Assembly: GCA_948479395.1 (NCBI GenBank)
Contig: CAOLUI010000006.1
Span: forward strand, 1-48,424
Reading direction: 5' to 3'
DNA length: 48,424 bases
Source: an uncultured Bacilli bacterium
GTDB taxonomy: Bacteria; Bacillota_I; Bacilli_A; RF39; UBA660
Shown in pieces: positions 9,158 through 18,191 of this stretch. Position 1 is the stretch's first letter. Each line of letters starts with the position of its first letter. Under the pieces are notes generated by a model that worked only from the letters and a program-made list of their open reading frames with translations, ran no database searches and had not been told where the DNA came from. Position numbers and translations under genes: made by a program.

Positions 9158-10519
9158 ATGAATATAGATAAAAGTATTTTTAAAGAATATGATATTAGAG
9201 GGACATATAACACTAATATTAATGAAGATGTTGCTTATTTAATTGGTCGTGGTTATGGAAGCTATATTAAAGAAAAATTTCAAGAAAACGCTTGTGTAGT
9301 AGGAAGAGATAATCGCATTTCTAGTTTATCTTTAGCAAATAGTTTAATTAAAGGGATTAGTGATAGCGGTTGTGATGTAATTGATTATGGTTTTATTACT
9401 ACTCCCATGCATTATTTAACACGTCATATTAATAACTTACTAGGAATTATGGTTACTGCTAGTCATAATCCTAAGGATGACAATGGTTTTAAGTTTTCTT
9501 TTGATCATTTAGCCAATGCACGAGGAGAAATGATTTATGAATTTCGAGATTATGTCTTAAAGGGAAATTTTTTAAATGGTAAGGGAAAGGTTATTCAAAA
9601 AGATATAAAAACAGAATATTTAAATTATATGAAAAAAAATATTTCGATGGGAGAAAAAATGGTTAAGGCTGTCATTGATTTAGGAAATGGAGCGACTACT
9701 TGTATAGCTAAAGATGTTCATGCCCTTTTTCCTAATATAGAGGCGACTTTTATTTGTGATGAAGCTGATGGAACTTTTCCTAATCATCATCCTGATCCTG
9801 CGGTGGAAGATAATATGCAAATGTTAAAAGAAAAAGTATTGGAATTAAAAGCGGATGTAGGTATTGCTTATGATGGCGATGGAGATCGTGTAGGAATAGT
9901 TCTTGAAAATGGCAAATATATTCCTGCTGATCAGTTTATGATTTTAATTATTAAGTCTTTACTGCCACAAATAAATAATAAAAAAGTTTTGTATGATGTT
10001 AAATGTTCCAAAGCTTTAGAAGATGAAATAAAAAAATTAGGAGGTACTCCTTATTGTTATCGTACAGGAACTAGTTATACTGAGGCAAAAACTAAAGAAT
10101 TAAATTTGCCTTTTGGGGGAGAGTTTTCAGGACACATTTTCTTTAATGATCGAGATTATGCTTTAGGAAGTGGAATATATGCAGGACTAAGGTTAATGGA
10201 GATATTATCTAAAACGGATAAAACGCTTAGTGAAATGTTAAGTGATATTAATCACTACTATGCAACTCCTGAAATAAAAGTCCCTACAACTAATGAATTA
10301 AAATTTGAAATTACTAACAAAGTTTTAGATTATGTTAAAGAAAAAAATTATAATTATAACGACATTGATGGTGTACGAGTTAACTTTGAAAATGGTTGGG
10401 GCTTAGTTAGAGCAAGTAATACTGGACCTAATTTAACACTGAGATTTGAGGCAACGACAAAAGAGTTTTTAGAACAATTACAAAAAGAATTTACTGATCT
10501 TGTGAATCAATATAAGTAA
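9158..10519 (+). CDS. Phosphomannomutase/phosphoglucomutase
   Basis: Interconverts hexose-1- and hexose-6-phosphates through a phosphoserine, feeding nucleotide-sugar and cell-envelope polysaccharide synthesis. The alpha-D-phosphohexomutase signatures are all present: the catalytic loop MVTASHNPKDDNG with Ser102, the Mg-binding loop YDGDGDR at 238-244, the sugar loop GGEFSGH near residue 320 and a C-terminal phosphate-binding segment RASNTGPNLTLRFE. The length of 453 fits the PMM/PGM (ManB/AlgC-like) subgroup. The ribosome binding site AAAGAGG precedes the ATG. Substrate preference between mannose and glucose cannot be read from sequence. Confidence 0.93.
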   Translation: MNIDKSIFKEYDIRGTYNTNINEDVAYLIGRGYGSYIKEKFQENACVVGRDNRISSLSLANSLIKGISDSGCDVIDYGFITTPMHYLTRHINNLLGIMVTASHNPKDDNGFKFSFDHLANARGEMIYEFRDYVLKGNFLNGKGKVIQKDIKTEYLNYMKKNISMGEKMVKAVIDLGNGATTCIAKDVHALFPNIEATFICDEADGTFPNHHPDPAVEDNMQMLKEKVLELKADVGIAYDGDGDRVGIVLENGKYIPADQFMILIIKSLLPQINNKKVLYDVKCSKALEDEIKKLGGTPYCYRTGTSYTEAKTKELNLPFGGEFSGHIFFNDRDYALGSGIYAGLRLMEILSKTDKTLSEMLSDINHYYATPEIKVPTTNELKFEITNKVLDYVKEKNYNYNDIDGVRVNFENGWGLVRASNTGPNLTLRFEATTKEFLEQLQKEFTDLVNQYK

Positions 10520-10570
10520 ATTCTTTTTTATTTATAGATTAAATAGTATAATTATTTTAAGGAGGATAAT

Positions 10571-11629
10571 ATGTTAAATAATATTTTTTTAGGAATTAGT
10601 TTTATAATTTTTAGTGAATTAATGATAGTTTATTTATTTTTTTTAGTTAAATATAAAATTTTAATTCCTCGAAAACAAATTAAAGAAAATATGGGAGAAA
10701 AACCTAAATATTATCGTGAGATAATTGATAAATACTCGCCTTTAATGAATGCTAAGTTATTGGGTAAAGATATATTTCATCAAGATGTTATTACAGCAAT
10801 GGTTTTATATTTAAAAAATAAAGGCTGGCAAGATGACCAAGATTTTAAGGAAGAGTTATTAAGCCAAAATAGATTTATGGAAAATGAAATTGTTTTTATG
10901 AAATATAGCAAATGGATTTTTAGGAGTTTAAAGGAAAAAAATATTAAAATTGGCAATTCTATAGTTAAAGAAATAGTAGATAGCGCTGTTTTAAATGATT
11001 TAAAAAAAGAAAAATTTATAAAAAAAATACCAGGTCTTAAATATCTTAATTTAATTGATGCCTTACCTTTTATTTTTTTCATGGTTAATGGTACTTTAGT
11101 AGCTAAAATTGCTTCGTATAATAATACATTTATGAATAATTTGGTCTTTATTATGGAATTAATAGTTAATTTTAGTTGGATTTTGATTTATTCCATATCA
11201 GTCCATGCTAATTTGAATTTACAAGCCAATTTAGAAAAAAAAGGTCAGGAATATGTAAATCAATTAAATGCTTCTAAAGAATTTTTAAAAGATTTCTCAA
11301 TATTAAGTTCAAGAAAAATTGATGAGGAAATATTGTGGGAATCTTATTTAAGAAATGCTATTTTATTTGATTTAAAAGGAAATTTAGATCAAGATGCCGA
11401 ATTATTTTATAAGAAATTAATTTCTAAATATGAATATTTGAATGAAGAAAATAACAATTTTAAATTTATTAAAGATTATTTATTTTTATTTACTATTTGG
11501 TTATTTATAGCTTTAGTTATAAAAAATAAAATGTTTACTATTTTAATTTTAAATTTTTCATTATCTCCCCTCATATATTTTTATTTTATAAAAAAATTAT
11601 ATCCTTATGGCGATTATGACGAAAAATAA
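10571..11629 (+). CDS. DUF2207-like membrane protein (C-terminal-domain type)
   Basis: A 352-residue membrane protein. There is one transmembrane segment at the N-terminus (about 5-28), a cytoplasmic part of about 130 residues, two central hydrophobic segments (about 160-220) and two near the C-terminus (about 300-342). The segments IDKYSPLMNAKLLGKDI and LKDFSILSSRKIDEEILWESYLRNAILF resemble the C-terminal region of DUF2207 (YciQ-like) proteins, which end with a D-F-S ... LWE-Y-L-x-Y-A pattern. The large extracellular domain usually found before it is missing. Function unknown. AGGAGG lies upstream of the ATG; it may share a transcript with the phosphohexomutase. Confidence 0.55.
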   Translation: MLNNIFLGISFIIFSELMIVYLFFLVKYKILIPRKQIKENMGEKPKYYREIIDKYSPLMNAKLLGKDIFHQDVITAMVLYLKNKGWQDDQDFKEELLSQNRFMENEIVFMKYSKWIFRSLKEKNIKIGNSIVKEIVDSAVLNDLKKEKFIKKIPGLKYLNLIDALPFIFFMVNGTLVAKIASYNNTFMNNLVFIMELIVNFSWILIYSISVHANLNLQANLEKKGQEYVNQLNASKEFLKDFSILSSRKIDEEILWESYLRNAILFDLKGNLDQDAELFYKKLISKYEYLNEENNNFKFIKDYLFLFTIWLFIALVIKNKMFTILILNFSLSPLIYFYFIKKLYPYGDYDEK

Positions 11630-11833
11630 AGCCTTTTTTATTTGGGTGAATATTCAATAAAAATGATTTTTACGTGATAAATACAGAGGGACTATAATTT
11701 CTTTCCATTTTTTTAAAAGCTCTTGGAATTTTTTTTGTAAATTTTTATACCCTTCTGTAGTTATTTTTATTTCTTCTTTTTTTTCAATTTTAAGTAAAAA
11801 TTCTTTTATATTATATCACATAACCTAAAATAA
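11630..11833. other. Convergent intergenic region with a start-less open frame
   Basis: About 200 bases between the convergent 10571-11629 and deoD genes. On the minus strand 11654-11815 is open for 53 codons and reads like a charged helical peptide (ITTEGYKNLQKKFQELLKKW in its middle). It has no ATG, GTG or TTG and no ribosome binding site, so it is either a gene remnant or chance. Nothing else is seen here. Confidence 0.25.
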
Positions 11834-11852
11834 AAAGACCAATTTGGTCCTT
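11834..11852 (-). terminator. Intrinsic terminator of deoD
   Basis: On the minus strand AAGGACC-AAATT-GGTCTTT forms a 7-bp stem with one wobble pair, and continues into a T-rich stretch directly after the deoD stop. Confidence 0.65.
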
Positions 11853-12596
11853 CTATTTAATGATTGATTCTAAGGCTAGTTTGATAGATTCATTTAGAGA
11901 TTTTTCACGATCTTCTTGACTCATGAATTCTTTACTAAATTTACTATCAACAACTGTTAAGATACAAGATGATTGTTTGTCAAAAGAATTGGCAATATGA
12001 AATAGCGCAAAAGCTTCCATTTCTTCGCCGATAATTCTAATATTTTTAGGAACTCTTGCAAGAACATGTTCATTATCGCTATAAAAACCAAATTGTTCGG
12101 TACTCATAATGGTTCCTTCATAAATATGAAGATGCATCTCTTCCGCGGTTTTAGCAATTGTTTTATTCAAACTTTGATGAGGATAAACTAAATGAGTAGG
12201 ATCCCCATTATAGGAATAAGCAAAATTACCCTCATTATAAGCACTATCGACTAAAATTAAATCGGGAACGTTTAATTCAGGAATTAATCCCCCACAAGTT
12301 CCTACTCTAATAATTTTTTCGACGCCAAAAAAGTAAAATAATTCAAATGCATATATACTCATACTAGGCATTCCCATACCATGACCCATTACAGTTACAC
12401 GAGTATCTTTATAGTATCCCGTATAAGCAAACATTCCTCTTGTATCACTAACTAGTTTAGCTTCACTTAAAAAGTTTTCCGCAATATATTTTGCCCGCAA
12501 AGGGTCTCCTGGCATTACAACAATAGGTGCTATATCATCTTTAGTACAAGCTATATGAGCAGGCTTAATATGTTCTAAAACTTTTGGTGCCTTCAC
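11853..12596 (-). CDS. deoD: Purine-nucleoside phosphorylase, DeoD type
   Basis: Cleaves purine (deoxy)ribonucleosides with phosphate to the free base and (deoxy)ribose-1-phosphate, in purine salvage. The hexameric PNP family motifs are present: VVMPGDPLRAK near the N-terminus, GHGMGMPSMSIYAFEL, IIRVGTCGG, GEEMEAFALFH and the late VVDSKF segment holding the catalytic Asp. At 247 residues the length is close to the roughly 235 of Bacillus and E. coli DeoD. The start is GTG, preceded by AAGGAGTG at good spacing. It is a single-gene unit between two terminators. Confidence 0.95.
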   Translation of the reverse strand: MKAPKVLEHIKPAHIACTKDDIAPIVVMPGDPLRAKYIAENFLSEAKLVSDTRGMFAYTGYYKDTRVTVMGHGMGMPSMSIYAFELFYFFGVEKIIRVGTCGGLIPELNVPDLILVDSAYNEGNFAYSYNGDPTHLVYPHQSLNKTIAKTAEEMHLHIYEGTIMSTEQFGFYSDNEHVLARVPKNIRIIGEEMEAFALFHIANSFDKQSSCILTVVDSKFSKEFMSQEDREKSLNESIKLALESIIK

Positions 12597-12638
12597 AATT
12601 AATCACTCCTTATTATTCTACTTATACTATACCACTAA

Positions 12639-12672
12639 AAAATCGAAGCATGTATATATTAACTTCGATTTT
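12639..12672 (-). terminator. Intrinsic terminator of the U32 gene
   Basis: A perfect 10-bp stem (AAAATCGAAG at 12639-12648 and CTTCGATTTT at 12663-12672) with a T run on the minus-strand side. Confidence 0.75.
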
Positions 12673-12680
12673 ACTTTTAT

Positions 12681-14951
12681 TTACTCATTTTTGACACTTT
12701 TTATTTTACAGATAATTTTCTTTATCTCTTCTGGTGATTCATCAAAAAATTCCAAACGAAAATTTTTAATTCCTAGTTTTTGGTATTCTTTTAAACTATT
12801 AAAATTATCGATATTTTTATAATAAAAAAGATGGGTTAAATGATTTTCTTCGATATTATTAATAATAGGATATAATTTTTGATTACGATCTTTGAAATAA
12901 TACTTATTATTATTTAAACAAATTTTACAAGTCTCATCTTTATTAACTAACATATTTAAAGGACAATATTTTAGTAACATTACCTCTGGTCTTCCATATA
13001 AAAATATTTCTATTTTAGATTTATTTTTTATATTATTTACAATTTGCTTAATATTTTCAAAAGAATTTTCAATTGATAAAGTTATGCGTTTTGCTCCCAT
13101 TCGTTCTAAAAAATTAAAATGATAACTATTAACCACATTAAAATAATAATCAATGACGATATTATTTGATGGAACATATTTATATAAAGAACCTATTTCA
13201 CAAATTAATAAATTTTCCTTATTATAATCTGGAAAATTATTTTTAACCCTTTCTAATCTTAAATATACATTTTGATTCTTTTTATATTTTTGATAAAGAT
13301 TATTATTGGTTACATAAATAAAATCCACTTTTTGATCTAAACAGGCTTTTAACTGCTCTTCATTCCTAATTAAACAGTTTATATTAATTTTATTATTTTG
13401 TTTAGTCTCTTCGATTTCTTTTTTTAATATTTTTTTTTCTAGGAAAGGATGGGGAATTTGGTTTTCTCTTTTTAAAATTAATTCTTCTACTAATTCGCGA
13501 CGAATTTTTTTTAATTCGCTAACATTTATAAAAATATCTGCATCATTTATTATTTCGATATTTTCTAGGACAAACGGAGTATTTCCTAAAGCACTAATTT
13601 TTTCTTTTATAATATTTTCTGTAATCGGAACATTTTTTGCTTTTTCAACAACCGAACCATTTTTTAAAACTTTATTTTCTCCATCAGAAAAAGCAATACA
13701 CAATCTTTTACCCTTTTTAGCAATTAAGGCACATGTAATTTTAATTTTTCTTTGGGGTAATAAAGAAATATTTTTTTCTAATTTTTTATCAATAGTTTTT
13801 AAAATATCGCCTTTAGTTTTTAAGCCAATTTTATTGTCAACATAGACCACTTGATTAGTATGCGCTTTATTAATTAAAAGACCTTTCGTATTATAAAGAA
13901 AATTAACAATCATTCCTTTTTCTTCACTAACAAAACGAATACCATCTTCCTGATTTAGCTTTTTATCTAATTTTATTTTTATTTTATCTTTAGTTACTTC
14001 TAAAACTCGACCTATTTTAATTCCTTGATGATTAGAATATTCGATATTCATTAAAGAAGAATTTTTTGCTTCAAACAAATGACCATTAGTAAAGCCACGA
14101 TTAAATAAAACTTTTAATTTAGTTAAATCATCTGAAGAAAGTTTAAATTCTGTTCCTTCATAATAATTATCAATTATGGTTCGATAAAGTTTAGTGATAA
14201 AGCCAACATAATATGGGCTTTTCATTCGCCCTTCAATTTTTAAAGAAGTAATATTTGAATCCATAATTTCTTTAAACTCTTCAATAGTACTAAATTCTTT
14301 AGGGCTTAATAAATATTTTCCTCGAACTTTTACAAGAGTTTTATTTTCCATTAATTCATAAGGTAAGCGACAAAGACCGGCACAAGAACCCCTATTACCA
14401 CTGCGATTTAAAAGAAGACTGCTAAATAAACAACATCCTGAATAAGAGATACACAAAGCACCATGAATAAATACTTCTAATTCTAATTTAGTAGAAAAAC
14501 TATTTACTTCTTTTAATGTTAATTCTCGAGCTAAAATTACTCTTTTTATGCCCATTTTTTCATACATTTTTAATTGTTCTTGGTTATGATTATGCATTTG
14601 AGTTGAAGCATGAATTTCTAAATTAGGAAACTTTTCTCGCACTATTTTTATTAATCCTAAATCTTGGAGAATTATAGCATCAACATTATTTTGATGAAGA
14701 AAACGAATATAATCAAGACATTCGTTTATCTCCGATTCATAAATAATTGTATTGATTGTTATATAAATTTTTACACCATAAAGATGACAATATTTGATAG
14801 CTTCAATTATTTTATCATTCGTAAAATTTTCGGCAAAAGCCCTAGCACCAAATTTTTTACCACTTAAATAAACGGCATCGGCTCCATTAGAAACTGCTTG
14901 AAGTAATGCTTCATAATTTCCAACGGGAGATAATAGTTCTTTCTTTTTCAT
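12681..14951 (-). CDS. U32 family protein with DUF3656 (RlhA/TrhP-like RNA hydroxylation protein)
   Basis: Belongs to peptidase family U32, whose studied members RlhA and TrhP are needed for hydroxylation of cytidine in 23S rRNA or uridine in tRNA rather than proteolysis. The N-terminal TIM-barrel-like part starts KKELLSPVGNYEALLQAVSNGADAVYLSG (read in two pieces, residues 2-31). The U32 signature is EVFIHGALCISYSGCCLFS, followed by GNRGSCAGLCRLPY, giving the conserved cysteines. About residues 385-510 match the DUF3656 region and a further barrel-like C-terminal domain follows, typical of the long (over 700 residue) Firmicutes form. It has its own terminator downstream. Exact RNA target unknown. 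Confidence 0.88.
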   Translation of the reverse strand: MKKKELLSPVGNYEALLQAVSNGADAVYLSGKKFGARAFAENFTNDKIIEAIKYCHLYGVKIYITINTIIYESEINECLDYIRFLHQNNVDAIILQDLGLIKIVREKFPNLEIHASTQMHNHNQEQLKMYEKMGIKRVILARELTLKEVNSFSTKLELEVFIHGALCISYSGCCLFSSLLLNRSGNRGSCAGLCRLPYELMENKTLVKVRGKYLLSPKEFSTIEEFKEIMDSNITSLKIEGRMKSPYYVGFITKLYRTIIDNYYEGTEFKLSSDDLTKLKVLFNRGFTNGHLFEAKNSSLMNIEYSNHQGIKIGRVLEVTKDKIKIKLDKKLNQEDGIRFVSEEKGMIVNFLYNTKGLLINKAHTNQVVYVDNKIGLKTKGDILKTIDKKLEKNISLLPQRKIKITCALIAKKGKRLCIAFSDGENKVLKNGSVVEKAKNVPITENIIKEKISALGNTPFVLENIEIINDADIFINVSELKKIRRELVEELILKRENQIPHPFLEKKILKKEIEETKQNNKININCLIRNEEQLKACLDQKVDFIYVTNNNLYQKYKKNQNVYLRLERVKNNFPDYNKENLLICEIGSLYKYVPSNNIVIDYYFNVVNSYHFNFLERMGAKRITLSIENSFENIKQIVNNIKNKSKIEIFLYGRPEVMLLKYCPLNMLVNKDETCKICLNNNKYYFKDRNQKLYPIINNIEENHLTHLFYYKNIDNFNSLKEYQKLGIKNFRLEFFDESPEEIKKIICKIKSVKNE

Positions 14952-14992
14952 TGTTTAGCCTCACTATTAATAGTATAACATAAGAAAACAAA

Positions 14993-15011
14993 AAAGAGAT
15001 TAATTCTCTTT
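14993..15011 (-). terminator. Terminator of the 15016-16203 gene
   Basis: A stem AAAGAGA / TCTCTTT (14993-14999 and 15005-15011) with an A-rich flank that reads as a T run on the minus strand, immediately after the stop codon. Confidence 0.6.
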
Positions 15012-15015
15012 TAAA

Positions 15016-16203
15016 TTATTTTTTATCAATTTCTTTGTCATAAGAAATATCTGATATTTCATATTTACGATTTTTAGAAATATAATTCAAAGCTTTAGTT
15101 AAACAATAAACTAGTACAGCTAAAGCAAAAAAATAAACAATTCCAAATACGGTAAATTCAGGTTCTGATTTGGTTAAAAGGGTTATTATTGAGGTTCCGG
15201 CACTCATACTAGTAACCAAGGTTAGACTACTTAAAGATTTATTTGTTACATCCGATTTTAAACCAGCAAATAGTTTTTGGGCTGATGTCACATATGTTTG
15301 AGTCATATCCCATAAATATTTAATATAATCAAGAGTATCTCGAAGAGTCTCAAAACGATATCCAGATATATTTAAAAATTCGGTTAATTCTTTATCATTT
15401 TTGGCTATTTTTTCTCGTGTTCCGATATAGGTTCCCATTTGATTAATTCTTCCATCAATCAAATTTATTGTCTTAGCATATCCCTCAAGAGTAGTATTAA
15501 ATTTTACAATATCAGCACCTTTAACTTTAACATTTTCTTTTACTTGATCAATTTTTTCCCATATTATACGATGCAAATTTAAATAACGGTGCATTTGCCC
15601 TTTAAATTCACGAATAAATATTTGTTCTTCAATATATTTTTCTATATTATCAAAAGATTGTTTTTTATTATTAATAAAGTAAAATTTATCCCCTCTTATA
15701 ACATCATATTTTTCACAATTAAATTCAAAATATTTTTGTTTTTCAGTACGAGATAATAAATCAGATATTTCTTCTTTAGTTGCTTTATTGCAAACAATAA
15801 AATAAGGATAGACAGTCTCTATATTAGCAAGCTCTTTAGGAACTGGAGCACCTAGACTAAATAAATAATTAATGGCTGGAGATAATTTATTTTCATAATA
15901 ATCTGTTAATATATCTATATCATTAAATAAGGTATCATCCTTGACATTTTTATTATTTAAAGAAATTAAACCATCCTCAAATATTCTGACTGTTATATCA
16001 TAAGCTGTTGTATATTCAATATACTCTTCCCCTGATACACCATAAACAATTTTGCCAATAGCTAAATTTTTTCTTAGCTCTTGTAATTTTTCTTGTTCAA
16101 GATCTAATTTAGAAGATTGATCTCTTAAAAAATCATAAATTTCCGTTAATTGTAACATAGTTCGTTGGAACCATCCACCAATATAAATTCTCTCTATTTT
16201 CAT
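15016..16203 (-). CDS. Unknown membrane-anchored protein with C-terminal transmembrane pair
   Basis: A 395-residue protein I do not recognise. It starts MKIERIYIGGWFQRTMLQLT; the first 180 residues look globular, residues about 185-320 are mostly helical and probably coiled, and two hydrophobic segments near the C-terminus (about 330-350 and 355-377) should anchor it in the membrane with a short charged tail. No nuclease, kinase or transport motif is seen. ATG 16203 is preferred to the TTG just before it. It lies 23 bases downstream of the acetyltransferase gene and is probably co-transcribed with it. Confidence 0.6.
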   Translation of the reverse strand: MKIERIYIGGWFQRTMLQLTEIYDFLRDQSSKLDLEQEKLQELRKNLAIGKIVYGVSGEEYIEYTTAYDITVRIFEDGLISLNNKNVKDDTLFNDIDILTDYYENKLSPAINYLFSLGAPVPKELANIETVYPYFIVCNKATKEEISDLLSRTEKQKYFEFNCEKYDVIRGDKFYFINNKKQSFDNIEKYIEEQIFIREFKGQMHRYLNLHRIIWEKIDQVKENVKVKGADIVKFNTTLEGYAKTINLIDGRINQMGTYIGTREKIAKNDKELTEFLNISGYRFETLRDTLDYIKYLWDMTQTYVTSAQKLFAGLKSDVTNKSLSSLTLVTSMSAGTSIITLLTKSEPEFTVFGIVYFFALAVLVYCLTKALNYISKNRKYEISDISYDKEIDKK

Positions 16204-16226
16204 CAATACTCAACTACTTTCTTTTT

Positions 16227-16664
16227 TTAAATTTCTTTAGAAAAAAACGCAGCATCATTTATGACAAAGCCAAACTTTTTATAACAAGAATGAGCTGGGG
16301 TTCTAAAGTTATTTGACCACAATTTTATCGAAGCACATCCTCGATCTTTACATATTTTCTCTGTTATTTGTAATAATTTTGTTCCTATTTTATGTTTTCG
16401 ATATTCATTTTTAACACACACATGATTTAAAATAGCAAATGTATCCATACCCTCAAAAATTGTAGGTACTATTTGAATTCTTGTATGAGCGATTATTTCT
16501 TCATTGCAAAGAGCTATTAAATAAATCTGATTTTGATCATGTTTATTTTTATTATATATTTCTAAAGCTTTATCAACACTGGTGTTTTCTTCAAAACATT
16601 CATTACATAATTTGACGATTTTTTCGATATGACTTTCATTAGCAATCCAAAATTGTACTTCCAT
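16227..16664 (-). CDS. GNAT family N-acetyltransferase
   Basis: A small (145-residue) acetyl-CoA-dependent acetyltransferase of unknown substrate. The GNAT fold is shown by the central strand ILNHVCVKNEYRKHKIGTKLLQ, in which R/K-x-x-K-I-G-T is the acetyl-CoA pyrophosphate-binding loop (motif A). The later SIKLWSNNFRTPAHSCYKKFGF is the usual motif B region ending in a Tyr and G-F. It is the first gene of a likely two-gene unit with the unknown membrane protein downstream. Confidence 0.85.
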   Translation of the reverse strand: MEVQFWIANESHIEKIVKLCNECFEENTSVDKALEIYNKNKHDQNQIYLIALCNEEIIAHTRIQIVPTIFEGMDTFAILNHVCVKNEYRKHKIGTKLLQITEKICKDRGCASIKLWSNNFRTPAHSCYKKFGFVINDAAFFSKEI

Positions 16665-16743
16665 TATATTACTCCTCTGCTATTTTAATAGTAGCATATT
16701 AAATTTTTAATGTATATACAATATTTTTTTACTTTACAAAAAA

Positions 16744-16766
16744 AATATTAGAAAAGTTCTAATATT
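16744..16766 (-). terminator. Intrinsic terminator downstream of the RlmCD-type gene
   Basis: A perfect 10-bp stem AATATTAGAA / TTCTAATATT with loop AAG, flanked on the minus-strand exit side by a run of Ts. It lies about 135 bases after the methyltransferase stop; the stretch between contains no convincing gene. Confidence 0.7.
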
Positions 16767-16900
16767 AATTTTTTATAAAATATTTAAACATGAAAAAAAA
16801 TAAATTTATTTTCTCTTAATTAGTTTTCATTATAATATTTTTTTTTTAGAAAAACGACTATTTCCTTCAAGTTGACTAATATATTTACTTTCTTTATCTA

Positions 16901-18109
16901 TTATTTTTCAGTAGTTTTTAGACTAAGCAATAATACACTTTCAACATGATAAGTATAACTAAACATGTCTAACATGTAACATTTTTCAATCTTATAATTT
17001 AGAGTTAAATCTTTTAAATCCCGAGCTAAAGTATGAATATTACAGGAAATATAAATTATTTTTTGCGCATTACTATTTAAAATTAATTCTCGAGAATTTT
17101 TATCTAAACCTTTTCGGGGAGGGTCAATAATAATTGTATCAAAATTTTCTTTTATTTTAGAAAGATTCTTTGGCACATCTCCAAGAAGAGGATATATATT
17201 ATTTTGATGATTTAATCTTTTATTGACTAAATTATCTAAAATGGCATTTTGGACAATTTCTAAGCTATAAACCTTACTGGCTTTTTTACTGGCAATTATT
17301 CCTAAAGTTCCTACTCCGGAATATAAATCTAAAACAACATTAGAATTATTGATATTTTCTTCTATTATTGAAAACATTTGATCAGTTATAAAAGAATTTA
17401 TTTGAAAAAAAGCATCATAACTTACTTTGAATAAACAATTATGGATTCTTTCATAAAAATAATTTTCTCCATATATGCATTTATTATTAACTATCACTCC
17501 CACGATTTTAAGGTGATCAAAATCTTTAATATTAAAAGCAATATCATCTTTGGAGTCAATAATAATTAATAATTCATCATTATAGTTAGAACGAATAGTT
17601 AAGTTACCATTTTTTATTTTTAATTTATTTACTTGTAATAAAAAATCATTAATACTTTTTTGGGCAATAGAACAATATTTTATTGGAATTAATTCATGAC
17701 TTTTTTCTTCATAAAAACCATATATTCCATTTGCTATTTTTAAAGATAGTTTATTTCGATAATTTTGAGGATTAATATTTTTAATAATATTTATTTTAGG
17801 AATAATAATATTTTCTTTTTTTAAAATATTTTCTATTTTTCCTTTTTTAAATTTAAGAGTATCTTCATAAATTAAGTGCTGTAATTGACATCCTCCACAC
17901 TTTTCATAAAAGGGACAAAAAGCTTCTTTTCTTAAAGGAGATTTTTTTAAATATTTCTTGACTTTAGCTAAGTTATATTTTTTATGACTTTCAATTAATT
18001 TAATTTTAACTAATTCTTTAGGCAAAGCATTTTTAACAAAAATAATCTTTCCTTCTAAGTATCCTATTCCACTCCCTTGATGATTAAGTCGCTCAATTAA
18101 TAATTTCAT
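16901..18109 (-). CDS. 23S rRNA (uracil-C5)-methyltransferase, RlmD/RlmCD type
   Basis: A class I SAM-dependent RNA m5U methyltransferase. The N-terminal TRAM domain (residues about 1-55) is followed by an iron-sulfur site, C65-x5-C71-x2-C74, with a fourth Cys near residue 142. The SAM site is VVLDLYSGVGTLGI and the catalytic region includes IIIDPPRKGLD and the nucleophile in YISCNIHTLARDL. In Firmicutes a single enzyme, RlmCD, modifies two 23S rRNA positions, and this one probably does the same. At 402 residues it is shorter than most (about 450), with a natural-looking C-terminus. ATG is preceded by GGTGA. Confidence 0.9.
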   Translation of the reverse strand: MKLLIERLNHQGSGIGYLEGKIIFVKNALPKELVKIKLIESHKKYNLAKVKKYLKKSPLRKEAFCPFYEKCGGCQLQHLIYEDTLKFKKGKIENILKKENIIIPKINIIKNINPQNYRNKLSLKIANGIYGFYEEKSHELIPIKYCSIAQKSINDFLLQVNKLKIKNGNLTIRSNYNDELLIIIDSKDDIAFNIKDFDHLKIVGVIVNNKCIYGENYFYERIHNCLFKVSYDAFFQINSFITDQMFSIIEENINNSNVVLDLYSGVGTLGIIASKKASKVYSLEIVQNAILDNLVNKRLNHQNNIYPLLGDVPKNLSKIKENFDTIIIDPPRKGLDKNSRELILNSNAQKIIYISCNIHTLARDLKDLTLNYKIEKCYMLDMFSYTYHVESVLLLSLKTTEK

Positions 18110-18191
18110 TTATTTCACCAAATCCATTATACTACATTATTTTTACGCATATCTAAAAATAATTTTGGTCATACTAAAAATGGTGAATTAT

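Noticed and set aside
16830..16900. Short minus-strand peptide reading YISQLEGNSRFSKKK after the RlmCD-type gene
   Set aside because: Only about 25 codons, no start codon or ribosome binding site, and the methyltransferase ends naturally before it.
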